From Nitrospinota bacterium (GTDB lineage: Bacteria > Nitrospinota_A > UBA7883), in contig JAOUMU010000026.1 in NCBI GenBank assembly GCA_029881335.1, forward strand, positions 1 through 32,059: a stretch of DNA of 32,059 nt, in the 5' to 3' direction. Under the pieces are notes generated by a model that was not told the DNA's origin, made no database searches, and saw nothing but the letters and a program-made list of their open reading frames with translations. Each line of letters opens with the position of its first letter. Positions within the stretch are counted from its first letter, which is position 1. The position numbers were made by a program, and so were the translations under genes. Shown one piece after another: positions 9,185-18,583 of the stretch.

Positions 9185-10735
9185 TTATATGCTAAGCTGC
9201 GTCACTCTCCGATTGGAGAGATACGCGTTGAAGATTGTCCTGGACACGAAGACCGCAGTGAACATGCTGGCGCAAAGGCCGATAGACAGCGTAACGGCGA
9301 ATCCTTTAACCGGTCCGGTGCCGAATTGGAACAAGCATACCGCAGCGATAAGCGTGGTGACGTTTGAATCTACGATTGTGAGAAAAGCCCTGCCGAATCC
9401 CTGATCCATGGCAGTGCGCACGGACTTGCCCAGAAGCAGTTCCTCCCGGATCCTTTCGAACACCAGGATGTTGGCGTCCACCGCCATGCCGATGGTCAAG
9501 ATTATGCCGGCGATACCGGGCAGGGTGAGGGTGGCGCCGAAATATGACATGGCCGCCATTAGCAAAAAGAAGTTCATGATCAGGGCGACATTGGCCACAA
9601 ACCCGGCGAAGCGGTAGTATACCAGCATGAAAAGCAGGACCGCCAAGGTGCCGATTATCCCAGCATAAAGCCCGCTTTGCACTGAATCTTGTCCAAGAGA
9701 GGGACCAACTGAGCGCTCCTCCAGCCTGACAAGTTTCGCCGGCAAAGCACCCGCCCTCAACACCAGGGCCAGATCACGCGCCTCCTCGGAGGTGAAGCTG
9801 CCTTCTATCATAGCGCTGCCGCCGGTGATGGCCTGGCGGATGACTGGAGCGGAATAGACACTACCGTCCAGCACTATGGCCATTCGTTTTCCAACGTTAT
9901 CCGAGGTCAACTTGCCGAAAATTCTTCCCCCTTCACTATTGAAGGTGATGGAGACATATGGCAGGTTGAACTCGTCGAAATCCACCCGGGCGTTGGTGAG
10001 CATATCCCCGGTAAGTTCCACTTTGTTCCTTAGCAGGTAAGGGATCCTGCCAGTCACCTTGTGAGTCACCGGGTCGAATTGTTTTTCGTATAAAAGGGAG
10101 GTTCCGGCCGGTACGCCCCTTTCCTTGGCGGTTTCAGGGGACATTTTGTCATACACCATCCTGAATTCGAGTTGCGCCGTTACGTCTATGATCTTGAGCG
10201 CCCTGGCGCGGTCTTTTACACCTGGAAGCTGGATTAATATCCTGTTCTCTCCCTCCTGCACGATGGTGGGCTCGGCCACGCCGAACTGGTCTATCCTGTT
10301 TCTCAGGGTTTCAAGCGCCTGGCTGATTGAGTTATCGTATACCTGTTTTCGGTATTGGGAGTTGAAGCGGAAGGTGACACTCCCTTTGCTTTCATTCCGG
10401 CCAGTCTCCTCCAGAATCGAGTAATTCTCCTCCACGGCGTCCACCGCCTGCTGGGCAGTGGCGGCGCTGGGGAACCTGGCCTCCAGATTCTCCCCCTCAC
10501 GGCTGATGGAGATCGCTTTGATATCTTTTCCAGAGAGGAACTCCTCCAGTTCGGTAGAGGTCTTGTCCAGGTTTTTCAGAACAGCTTCATCGGCCTGCAC
10601 TTCATATATCAAGTGCATGCCACCCTGCAGGTCCAGCCCCAGGTTGATATTCTTTTCCAATGGCAGGGCCACCAGCATGGCGACTCCCAGAATCCCGAGG
10701 CTGAGCAGAATTCTCCACATATTAGGGTTGTTCAT
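9185..10735 (-). CDS. secD: Protein translocase subunit SecD
   Basis: 516 aa; LGLDLQGGMHLIYEV, GMAVDANILVFERIREEL. Confidence 0.97.
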   Translation of the reverse strand: MNNPNMWRILLSLGILGVAMLVALPLEKNINLGLDLQGGMHLIYEVQADEAVLKNLDKTSTELEEFLSGKDIKAISISREGENLEARFPSAATAQQAVDAVEENYSILEETGRNESKGSVTFRFNSQYRKQVYDNSISQALETLRNRIDQFGVAEPTIVQEGENRILIQLPGVKDRARALKIIDVTAQLEFRMVYDKMSPETAKERGVPAGTSLLYEKQFDPVTHKVTGRIPYLLRNKVELTGDMLTNARVDFDEFNLPYVSITFNSEGGRIFGKLTSDNVGKRMAIVLDGSVYSAPVIRQAITGGSAMIEGSFTSEEARDLALVLRAGALPAKLVRLEERSVGPSLGQDSVQSGLYAGIIGTLAVLLFMLVYYRFAGFVANVALIMNFFLLMAAMSYFGATLTLPGIAGIILTIGMAVDANILVFERIREELLLGKSVRTAMDQGFGRAFLTIVDSNVTTLIAAVCLFQFGTGPVKGFAVTLSIGLCASMFTAVFVSRTIFNAYLSNRRVTQLSI

Positions 10736-10738
10736 TTT

Positions 10739-11095
10739 CTAATCCTTGTCGTCCTTTAGAAGGCTCTCTTTTACCCGCTCGGAGATGGAAGATTTGCGGA
10801 TTTTTACTCGCACATTCTCCGCCACAGTTAGGGTGACAATGTCGTCCTTTATCTTATGAACCACTCCATACAGGCCACCAGAGGTGACCACAGAATCACC
10901 TTTATTCAGCCCACTCTGCATATCCTGGGTCTCCCTGCCTTTTTTCATCTGGGGGCGGAAAAGAAACATGTATATGACCAGGAACAGCAGTCCGTAGAAA
11001 ACGAGCATGACAGTAAGATGGCCTCCCGTATCCGGCGCACCCTCCGGCGCGGGGGAGAAGGAGGAGAATATGCCCGCAAAATGCTCTAAAAACAT
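10739..11095 (-). CDS. yajC: Preprotein translocase subunit YajC
   Basis: 118 aa; one TM, FLFRPQMKKGRE, GDSVVTSGGLYGVVHKI; upstream of secD. Confidence 0.93.
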   Translation of the reverse strand: MFLEHFAGIFSSFSPAPEGAPDTGGHLTVMLVFYGLLFLVIYMFLFRPQMKKGRETQDMQSGLNKGDSVVTSGGLYGVVHKIKDDIVTLTVAENVRVKIRKSSISERVKESLLKDDKD

Positions 11096-11246
11096 TGAAA
11101 TTACCTTGGAAATGGAAAAGGGTAATCTTAAATCAAACCCCGGGTTAATGCAAGAGAAACAATAAAAACAAGTGAGCGCCGGAAGGATAGGGTTTATAAT
11201 CTGCGCAAATCACGCATGAAAGACGCATAGGAAAACATTTACAAGG

Positions 11247-11981
11247 TTGAAAATCATGGACACTTCCGGATTCACCAGAATCAGATACGAGCAAGCCGCC
11301 AAAAGCGGGAAGGGTAAGGCCGAATATTTGGCCGCGCTGGAAAGGGCAGTGGGGATGGAGCTGACGAAGTCAATGGAGGTTATTGCCGCCCGGATCATTG
11401 ATCAGCTTAATCAGGAGGGACACAACTTGGTCAGGATGGAGGATGAAATCCTCGCATTTGGCGATAACCGTTCCGAAGACGAGCCAAGCCTGGTGGTCGA
11501 CATCATGGCCACCTGCGGAGTCTCCGTCACGGACGAAATCCCTGAACCCCGCCAGGAGACAACGGAGGAGAGGTGGTTTTTCCAGATGGCGGACAGGATT
11601 TTCGAAAAGTATATGGACCAGGGCTACGACACCCTGACGCCGGATGAGAAGATATTCCACGATGTCGACCAACTGGACAGGGAAGTGAACAATGGGGGAT
11701 TTGCCCAGTACTTCTCCAACTCCGCAGGGCAAAACGCCCACCAGGCGTTGGCTGCGCTAACCGCCCTTGGGGCGCGGAAATCAGCCATGCTTTTGAGTGA
11801 TGCCATCGCTCTTTTTCCCGGAAAGATCATTCCCCAGGATGATGGCGAGAGAATGAAAGCAGTGGAGCAGGTCGAGACCGAGCAGCCAGGCGAATTGAAT
11901 AAGTTGGATGATCTTTATTACGGGTCGGCGGAAGATTTGCTGGTGCTGCTGTATATACATGGACATGGAGGCGCTAATTGA
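11247..11981 (+). CDS. DMP19/DUF4375-like family protein
   Basis: 244 aa; DVDQLDREVNNGGFAQYFSNSAGQNAHQALAALTALGA resembles the DUF4375 core. Confidence 0.65.
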   Translation: MKIMDTSGFTRIRYEQAAKSGKGKAEYLAALERAVGMELTKSMEVIAARIIDQLNQEGHNLVRMEDEILAFGDNRSEDEPSLVVDIMATCGVSVTDEIPEPRQETTEERWFFQMADRIFEKYMDQGYDTLTPDEKIFHDVDQLDREVNNGGFAQYFSNSAGQNAHQALAALTALGARKSAMLLSDAIALFPGKIIPQDDGERMKAVEQVETEQPGELNKLDDLYYGSAEDLLVLLYIHGHGGAN

Positions 11982-12114
11982 TTTTATCCCTCCATAATGT
12001 CTGTGTCTGATATATATTACTATTATGTATTGCGGATTGACTAGAGCGGCCTTTGGCAATATGTTAGTCTGGTCACTCCAGATTTATAAAACTAGATGAT
12101 ATGAGGTTGGAAAA

Positions 12115-13050
12115 ATGAGGATGCAAAGCATAATATTTGTTTTCACCATGCTGATATTCGCTTTCGAGGGCACAGCGTGGTCGGCCAATCCGCTGCCATG
12201 GGAGGTACCCACGCCATTTGAAAGCGGCGTTATTGATTATACTGTGAAAGGGACGAAGGACAACCGTGATGGTGTGAAAGGGAATATGACCCTGTTTTTC
12301 ACCGAATATGGCAAAAACCGGGCCATGCGCTTTATCGGGAAGGTTAAGGATGACGAGGGAAACTGGTCTGATATGGACGTGACCTCCATCGTTACTCCCG
12401 AATCGGTGATCAGCGTCAATATCATGAAAGACAGAGAAGGTGGAGTGCATAAGGAGGGGAGGAAGTGGACCAATCCTGCCAGGCATTACGCCGCTTCCTA
12501 CGCCAGGCTGAGCGATGAGAAAAAGAAGGAGTATCGCCGAATCTCAAAGAGCGAAAAAACCCAAATGGAGTTCAACGGGATGTTGCTGAACTTCGGTACT
12601 GGGAAACCGGGAAAGGTGGCCGGATATTCCTGCGACTCGTTGCAGATTATGACTGTGGATATGTGCTTTCTGGAAGGATCGCCGATCCCCATCGAAGGCT
12701 CCGCCATAATATACGATTTCACGGCCCGGAAGATCACCCCCAACGCCCGGGTGTCGTCGACACATTTCCAACCTCCGGCCGGTGTGGAGCTTGTCGTGGA
12801 TCCGGAGCAGGAGGAGAGTTCGAAACAGATGGCTGTCATGTTCGTGGAGAACGCAGTGAAGATAGCTGGCATAACTAATGCTATAAAGGGGATTTTCTCT
12901 GGCGGAAGCGATGATTCAGGTCAGGATGCCGGTACCGGGCAAAAGAGCGCGCCAAAGGATGAGGATCAACCTGAGAATGATCCTGCCAAGAACGCCGGCA
13001 AAGCCATAAATGAGGGTATCAACAAGCTGAAGAGCATATTCGGCAACTAG
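12115..13050 (+). CDS. Secreted protein of unknown function
   Basis: 311 aa; N-terminal signal peptide (MRMQSIIFVFTMLIFAFEGTAWSA), acidic/low-complexity linker near the C-terminus. Confidence 0.75.
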   Translation: MRMQSIIFVFTMLIFAFEGTAWSANPLPWEVPTPFESGVIDYTVKGTKDNRDGVKGNMTLFFTEYGKNRAMRFIGKVKDDEGNWSDMDVTSIVTPESVISVNIMKDREGGVHKEGRKWTNPARHYAASYARLSDEKKKEYRRISKSEKTQMEFNGMLLNFGTGKPGKVAGYSCDSLQIMTVDMCFLEGSPIPIEGSAIIYDFTARKITPNARVSSTHFQPPAGVELVVDPEQEESSKQMAVMFVENAVKIAGITNAIKGIFSGGSDDSGQDAGTGQKSAPKDEDQPENDPAKNAGKAINEGINKLKSIFGN

Positions 13051-13079
13051 CGCCACCGCTTTTTAGTTTGAGGGGATTT

Positions 13080-13119
13080 AAAACCCCGTCCGCGGTTTTG
13101 GCCTTGGACGGGGTTTTTC
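13080..13119 (+). terminator. Rho-independent terminator downstream of 12115..13050
   Basis: AAACCCCGTCC / GGACGGGGTTTTT stem followed by T-tract. Confidence 0.8.
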
Positions 13120-13243
13120 TTGTTGTTGTGACGCATAAGGAGCTCTTGACCAAAATCCTCGCACGTCATAAATGATGTGATCGTTTGCACCATGGATGAC
13201 AAATGCCAACATTGCCTTGCCGGAAGCCGAGATTGGATAGATA

Positions 13244-13990
13244 ATGACCCATATGTGCGATGCAAGAGATGTAGAAAAGTGTCCCGGTCCCGGTGGCCCC
13301 ACCATGGCTCGATCCATGAAAGACGCCAGGGCCTATCACCAGTGGGTATACGAGTCATTCGAAAAGTGGCTGTTGCGAAATGGCGCCACTCTGGAAATAG
13401 GCGCGGGGCATGGAGAGTATTCTGAATTACTCCTGGGTCTGGATGGGAAATTGACTGTCACGGATATAGACTCGGAAGCAGTGGAAATCGTCGACCGCAG
13501 GTTTGCCGGTATGGATGACGTCACAGTTATTCGGATGGATGGCATTGAGCCAGAGCGGCTCGAAATGGTTTTCGAAAACATTGTTGCGCTAAACATCATG
13601 GAACATATCGAGGACGATTTGGGATTCGCGCGCGGGATGTATGAGGTGTTAAAGCCGGATGGAAGGGCAATCGTGTTCGTACCTGCGTTTCCTCTCCTCT
13701 ACTCTGAAATAGACGCTCAAGCTGGTCACCACAGAAGATACACTTCCAAGGGAGTAAGAGAAGTCTTGGAAAACGCCGGATTTTCCGTTATAAGTATGCG
13801 GTACTTCAATTTCGTTGGTTTCTTCGGATGGTATTTAAACAAGTTGACTGGATCTGGTGTCGATTCTGAGGCGACCAATTTCCAGGTGAAGTTGTTTAAC
13901 TACATTGTCCCCATAGTCAGAAAGCTGGAAATGTTCAACTGGCTGTGCGGACAATCAATAATCGCGGTGGCGGAAAAAAAAGGGGGATAG
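13244..13990 (+). CDS. Class I SAM-dependent methyltransferase (start uncertain; likely at or near 13304)
   Basis: TLEIGAGHGEYSELL SAM motif, LNIMEHIEDDLGFARGMYEVLKPDGRAIVFVPAFPLLYSEIDAQAGHHRRY. Confidence 0.85.
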   Translation: MTHMCDARDVEKCPGPGGPTMARSMKDARAYHQWVYESFEKWLLRNGATLEIGAGHGEYSELLLGLDGKLTVTDIDSEAVEIVDRRFAGMDDVTVIRMDGIEPERLEMVFENIVALNIMEHIEDDLGFARGMYEVLKPDGRAIVFVPAFPLLYSEIDAQAGHHRRYTSKGVREVLENAGFSVISMRYFNFVGFFGWYLNKLTGSGVDSEATNFQVKLFNYIVPIVRKLEMFNWLCGQSIIAVAEKKGG

Positions 13991-13996
13991 CCCCCC
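13974..13996 (-). terminator. Rho-independent terminator for the minus-strand ccm transcript
   Basis: Minus strand GGGGGG-CTAT-CCCCC followed by T8; about 100 bp past the ccmF stop. Confidence 0.65.
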
Positions 13997-14091
13997 ACAT
14001 TCAACGCCTTTGCTTCCCTGCGTAGTCTCAAGAATAGTCAGGGCGGTGGCTTTGTGGCATTAACCGCGGATATGTCAGAAAGAGACCCCGG

Positions 14092-16107
14092 TCAGGCTCT
14101 CGCCTCCTGCCCCGGTTCGGCGGAGGTATGCCTCGCCAGAAACCGCTTTCGCTCCCGGGCATCCGGCCACATGGCGAATAATCCGCCGATTCCCATCAGG
14201 AACGCTCCCACCCACAACCATTTCACCAGCGGATTCACATGCACCTTGAATGTGGCGGAATCATCCTGGTTCAATGAGGCGAAGATCACGTAAAGGTCCT
14301 CTTTCAAGGTAGTGCGGATTGCCACTTCGGAGGTGGGTTGGGGCTGTTCGCCTCCCCGCCAATCCCTCATGATATGGGTGTTCCGTTCTGGAGTGACATA
14401 ACCGAGCTTTTCGCCGGCTTGCTCCACCAGCAGCCACGCCGTGATCTCCGAAAGCGTTGTTTTTGGCTGGGTGGAGTCGTATTTCAAATATGTGAGGGTA
14501 TAGTCCTTGATATGGATTTCATCGCCTGGCCGGACAGTTTTTTCCACTTCGGTGTTGTACCAGGAGCCGGTGAAGCCCACAAAACAGCAGACCACCCCTA
14601 TATGGACGATATAGCCGCCATACCGGCGCTTGTTCCTCAGGACCAGGTTGATGGTTGCCTTGAAGAAGTTTTCCTTGTTGGTGTTGGAGCGGGCCAATAC
14701 GCCGCGGGCGATCTCCGTGCCGATGGTGAATGTGACAAAGGCGCATACCGTAAGGCTGAACAGCGGCAACGGCTCGTTGGCGCCCAGGGCGAAGAATATG
14801 GCGGAAGCGATCATGGTCAGGATCAGCGGGGTGATGAAGTTCTTTCTGGTGTTCACCCAGGTGGCCTTTCGCCAGGAGATGAGCGGGCAGATGCCTGTCA
14901 GCAGCAGCAGGCCCAGCCCGATGGGGATCATTACCTGGTTAAAGAAGGGAGGCCCCACGGTGATCTTCTGGCCCCGAACAAGCTCCGAGATCATGGGAAA
15001 CATTGTTCCCCACAGCACGGCGAACGCCGCCCCCAGCAACATAAGGTTGTTGAACATAAAAGTGGATTCCCGGGAAAGCACCGAGTCCAGTTCGTTCTTG
15101 CTTTTCAGAAGAGGCAACCGCGAAACGATAAGATATGTGGAGAAGGCTGTCACCAGAACCAGGAACACGCCGAAGTATATTCCAACGGTGGATTCGCCGA
15201 AGGAGTGGACCGAGGAGATGAGCCCGGAGCGGGTGATGAAGGTGCCGAATATGATCAGAGCGAAAGTAATGGCCACCAGGGTCATATTCCACACCTTTAG
15301 CATGTCCTTCTTTTCCTGGAGCATCACCGAGTGCAGATAGGCGGTCATAGTCAGCCACGGAAGGAAAGATGCGTTTTCCACCGGGTCCCATGCCCAGTAT
15401 CCACCCCATCCCAGCTCCACATAGGCCCAGTTTGCGCCGAAGATATTTCCGAAGGTCAGGAATATCCAGGCGAAGATTGTCCATCGGCGGGTGGTGCGGA
15501 TCCATATGTCCCCCAGCCTGTTGCTAAGCAGCGCCGCCATGGCGAAAGCGAAAGGAACGGTGAAGGCGACAAAGCCCACATAAAGGGTGGGGGGGTGGAA
15601 GATCATGCCTGGATTCTGGAGCATCGGGTTGAGTCCGTATCCGTCTTTCACCAGAAAGGGCATCCTCTCGAACACAGGGGAGGCGATCACCATCAATAAC
15701 CCAAACAGGACAAAAACGGAAGAGATGATAGACACCACGAAGGGCATCAGGTTCCGGTTGCGGTGACGGTTTTGCATGATGACGAGAGTGGTGAAGAGCC
15801 CCAGCATCCACACCCAGAAGAGAAGCGAGCCTTTTTGCCCAGCCCAGAAAGCGGTGAGGGCGTATATCCAGTGCAACTCGCTGTTGGTGTAGCTATACAC
15901 GTAATCGATAGTAAAGTCGTTGCCCAGTAGGGCGTTGAGGAGCGCGACCGAGGCCAGAGTGTGCAGGGCAAAGACAGTGAGAGCCGCCCTCTCGCCGCTT
16001 CGGATAAGCTGTTCGGAGCCGAACTTGACACCCAGTAGCGGGACCACCATAGCGTAGACGGAGACGAAAAGCGCCACCAGGAGAGTATATTCACCAAACT
16101 CGTTCAT
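14092..16107 (-). CDS. ccmF: Cytochrome c maturation haem lyase subunit CcmF
   Basis: WWD-type motif NWAYVELGWGGYWAWDPVENASFLPWL; polytopic membrane protein; MNEFGEYTL start at 16107. Confidence 0.95.
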   Translation of the reverse strand: MNEFGEYTLLVALFVSVYAMVVPLLGVKFGSEQLIRSGERAALTVFALHTLASVALLNALLGNDFTIDYVYSYTNSELHWIYALTAFWAGQKGSLLFWVWMLGLFTTLVIMQNRHRNRNLMPFVVSIISSVFVLFGLLMVIASPVFERMPFLVKDGYGLNPMLQNPGMIFHPPTLYVGFVAFTVPFAFAMAALLSNRLGDIWIRTTRRWTIFAWIFLTFGNIFGANWAYVELGWGGYWAWDPVENASFLPWLTMTAYLHSVMLQEKKDMLKVWNMTLVAITFALIIFGTFITRSGLISSVHSFGESTVGIYFGVFLVLVTAFSTYLIVSRLPLLKSKNELDSVLSRESTFMFNNLMLLGAAFAVLWGTMFPMISELVRGQKITVGPPFFNQVMIPIGLGLLLLTGICPLISWRKATWVNTRKNFITPLILTMIASAIFFALGANEPLPLFSLTVCAFVTFTIGTEIARGVLARSNTNKENFFKATINLVLRNKRRYGGYIVHIGVVCCFVGFTGSWYNTEVEKTVRPGDEIHIKDYTLTYLKYDSTQPKTTLSEITAWLLVEQAGEKLGYVTPERNTHIMRDWRGGEQPQPTSEVAIRTTLKEDLYVIFASLNQDDSATFKVHVNPLVKWLWVGAFLMGIGGLFAMWPDARERKRFLARHTSAEPGQEARA

Positions 16108-16204
16108 AAAAACGCCTCGATAATTAATTTGACGCCATGGGGGCGTCACTGTTTTGGGACAAGGCCACGACAGCTGGCGGCGCCACGAGTGGCAAAGCCA
16201 TCGG

Positions 16205-16618
16205 TCAGGAAGCTTCCTTCATCTCTTTGGCGGCGTCATATCTGGAAGGGCAGCTTGTCAAAAGCTTCGTGGCGATCAGAGTGCCATCGTCGGCCAACTG
16301 GCCTTCCACCACAACGGAGGTCTCGTCCTGGAACATGTCCGGGGCGATCCCTTTATACTCCACCGGCAAGGAATGCTTGGATTTGTCCACGATCCTGAAC
16401 CGCAACTTGAGGTTGGCAGCGTCGTTGGCGATGGATCCTGGCAACACAGAACCCTCCAGACGGAGGAAAACATTCTTCGCCTTGGACCCCATCGACTGCA
16501 CCTCGGAGACGGTGTAGTAGTAGCTGCCACTGGCGTTCACGCCGGTAAAGATGAGGTAACCTATGGCCAGGACTATTATGGAAGCCCCAGCCAAGAATTT
16601 TTTCTGGGCTTTATTCAT
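16205..16618 (-). CDS. ccmE: Cytochrome c maturation haem chaperone CcmE, CxxxY variant
   Basis: 137 aa; N-terminal TM, OB-fold-like domain, C-terminal TKLLTSCPSRYDAA with Cys in place of the usual His; upstream of ccmF. Confidence 0.88.
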   Translation of the reverse strand: MNKAQKKFLAGASIIVLAIGYLIFTGVNASGSYYYTVSEVQSMGSKAKNVFLRLEGSVLPGSIANDAANLKLRFRIVDKSKHSLPVEYKGIAPDMFQDETSVVVEGQLADDGTLIATKLLTSCPSRYDAAKEMKEAS

Positions 16619-16744
16619 GATTATTATAGACTTTTTGAAGCCACTGCCTAAGGAACACTTCTTGTGGCTTTATTCTAATGGAAAAAGGCCAGCATGTTCA
16701 ACTGTTTGTTTCAGGGACGCATTTTTAACGCTGGGTGAGGCGTT

Positions 16745-16827
16745 CTAGGTGGCTTCATCCAGCTCTTCGGCGGCCACTTGTCTGGAAGCTCATTGTGTCA
16801 GCATGTTTCTGGCCATAAAACCTCTGA
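16745..16827 (-). pseudogene. Putative decayed 3' fragment of a second ccmE copy
   Basis: Minus-strand reading RGFMARNMLTQ*ASRQVAAEELDEAT* aligns by eye with DGTLIATKLLTSCPSRYDAAKEMKEAS* of ccmE; about 33/45 nt identical over the last 15 sense codons. Confidence 0.5.
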
Positions 16828-16860
16828 GCCTTGTTCATATGTTGTTTGACCAAAAAATAT

Positions 16861-17142
16861 TTAACGTTGCAACTCATTGCAGACCGGCAACAATATTCGT
16901 AGTCGTGATGGGTTCGCTCTCCGCTCCCAATAGAGCCACTCACCAGGGGACAAAAGCCAGGTCTCATTCTCCCGGAGGTTCTCCTTCCGGCTTATTTGGG
17001 CGAAAGGAAGCGTGGTAAACTGTCTCCATGGGGTGAGCCGCTTTGCGTAACGGTGGATGACGTGGGCGCAAACGGCCATCTCGAATCGATGTAAGGGAAG
17101 GAGTATGAGAAGCTCGAAAAAGATAGTGTTGATAAGGGGCAT
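16861..17142 (-). pseudogene. Truncated IS4-type transposase N-terminal fragment (DUF4372-like domain)
   Basis: NTIFFELLILLPLHRFEMAV...PWRQFTTLPFAQISRKENLRENETWL...CNELQR resembles the N-terminal domain of IS4-family transposases; AGGAGG Shine-Dalgarno ahead of ATG 17142; the rest of the transposase is absent. Confidence 0.65.
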
Positions 17143-17257
17143 GGTTTGTTCCTCCTGTGTTGATAAGGTTTTTTAGCGACTCCATATATCAAACACAGGA
17201 ACAGGGCGGGGCATCAATCCCTGATTTTTACCGGATAGAAGTGATGGCGATAATAGT

Positions 17258-18583
17258 ATGAAGAATTCAATAATTGATAAAGCGATCAAGGGCATGTTCT
17301 TGGTGGGTTTGTTTGCGCTGGCGATGATCCTTGGCGCGTTCATGATGTTCTATGGCATACCTCCGGCGGATTCGATGCGTAATGCGTTTTTTGGCGGAAT
17401 GGCCTATCTGGAAAAACAGTCAACCAACAGGAAACTCAAATTGCATGGTGACCAGTGGAAGGACTCCAGGTTCGAGAAGTCTGGTGTGACGATCCACAAT
17501 ATCGAAAAATCGTATTACGGATACACCCTGGTTACCAACGGCGCCTTCAACGGGGCGTGGCTTTTGGATATGAAAGGCAAGGTGGTCCATCAATGGAAAG
17601 CGCCGTTTCGGATCGCGTTCCCCGCTTCTAGGCATATAGTGGATTCAGTCAAGGAATCCAGGATCTATTGGCGAAAAGCCTGGTTGTTTCCCAATGGAGA
17701 CCTGTTGGGGATTTACGAGGCGCTGGGGGACACTCCCTACGGCTATGGACTGGTAAAAGTAGATAAGAACTCAAATGTGTTGTGGGGTTTTTCGGACAAT
17801 ATCCATCATGACTTGTGGGTGGCCGATGATGGAAAAATCTATGCGCTGGCCCATAGAATACAAACCTCCGCGCCGTCCAATATGCAATTCATCAATCCCC
17901 CTTTTTTAGAGGACTTTATTGTTATTCTTTCACCTGATGGAAAGGAGCTTGACCGGATAAACATTTTGGAAGCCATCGAAAAATCAGAATACGCGAGCAT
18001 GTTGTACCGCTTGAAACTTGACTGGCAATACAATGGCGACTTTCTGCATACGAACACGGTAAGGATAGTTCCTGAGTCGTTAGACGGCAAACTCCCCTTT
18101 CTGAAAAAGGGATTGATAATAATAGCCTCCAGAAATATGAACTTTGTGGGCCTGATCGACCCCGGAGAGAAAAAACTGGTGTGGAGCCAAAACTCGTTTT
18201 GGGCGTATCTTCACGATCCGGAATTCACGGAGAGTGGAACAGTGATGCTTTTCGACAACACTGGTGATTTTATAGCCACGCAAAGTTCAAGGATTTTGGA
18301 ATACGATCCTATGGAGATGAAGATTGTATGGGAATGGAACGGTGATAAGGATCGGCCCTTGATAAGCTTGATGCGTGGCTGCAAGCAGAGGTTGCGCAAC
18401 GGGAATATCCTGGTAACCGAGTCGGACGGAGGACGGCTGATTGAGGTGACCAGGGAGAAAGAAGTGGTGTGGGAATACATAAATACTGAGAGAAGGATGC
18501 TAGATGGAGATGAAAAGATTGCTGTCCTTTCCGGCGCCAGGAGGTACACTCGCGCACAGTTGCCGTTTCTGGCTGAACCTTAG
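17258..18583 (+). CDS. Arylsulfotransferase (ASST)-like protein, membrane-anchored
   Basis: 441 aa; N-terminal TM; repeated beta-propeller-like segments (GAWLLDMKGKVVHQWKAPF, WLFPNGDLLGIYE, HHDLWVADDGKIYALAH, MRGCKQRLRNGNILVTESDGGRLIEVTREKEVVWEY). Confidence 0.75.
   Translation: MKNSIIDKAIKGMFLVGLFALAMILGAFMMFYGIPPADSMRNAFFGGMAYLEKQSTNRKLKLHGDQWKDSRFEKSGVTIHNIEKSYYGYTLVTNGAFNGAWLLDMKGKVVHQWKAPFRIAFPASRHIVDSVKESRIYWRKAWLFPNGDLLGIYEALGDTPYGYGLVKVDKNSNVLWGFSDNIHHDLWVADDGKIYALAHRIQTSAPSNMQFINPPFLEDFIVILSPDGKELDRINILEAIEKSEYASMLYRLKLDWQYNGDFLHTNTVRIVPESLDGKLPFLKKGLIIIASRNMNFVGLIDPGEKKLVWSQNSFWAYLHDPEFTESGTVMLFDNTGDFIATQSSRILEYDPMEMKIVWEWNGDKDRPLISLMRGCKQRLRNGNILVTESDGGRLIEVTREKEVVWEYINTERRMLDGDEKIAVLSGARRYTRAQLPFLAEP

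Noticed and set aside
14338-15300. 320-aa plus-strand ORF antisense to ccmF
   Set aside because: Shadow ORF opposite well-supported ccmF; low-complexity composition, no recognisable motif.
16781-16815. Selenocysteine (TGA) at the CcmE Cys position in the ccmE-like remnant
   Set aside because: The essential Tyr is also lost, another in-frame stop occurs just upstream, and the N-terminal part of the gene is missing; decay explains the TGA better than Sec recoding.
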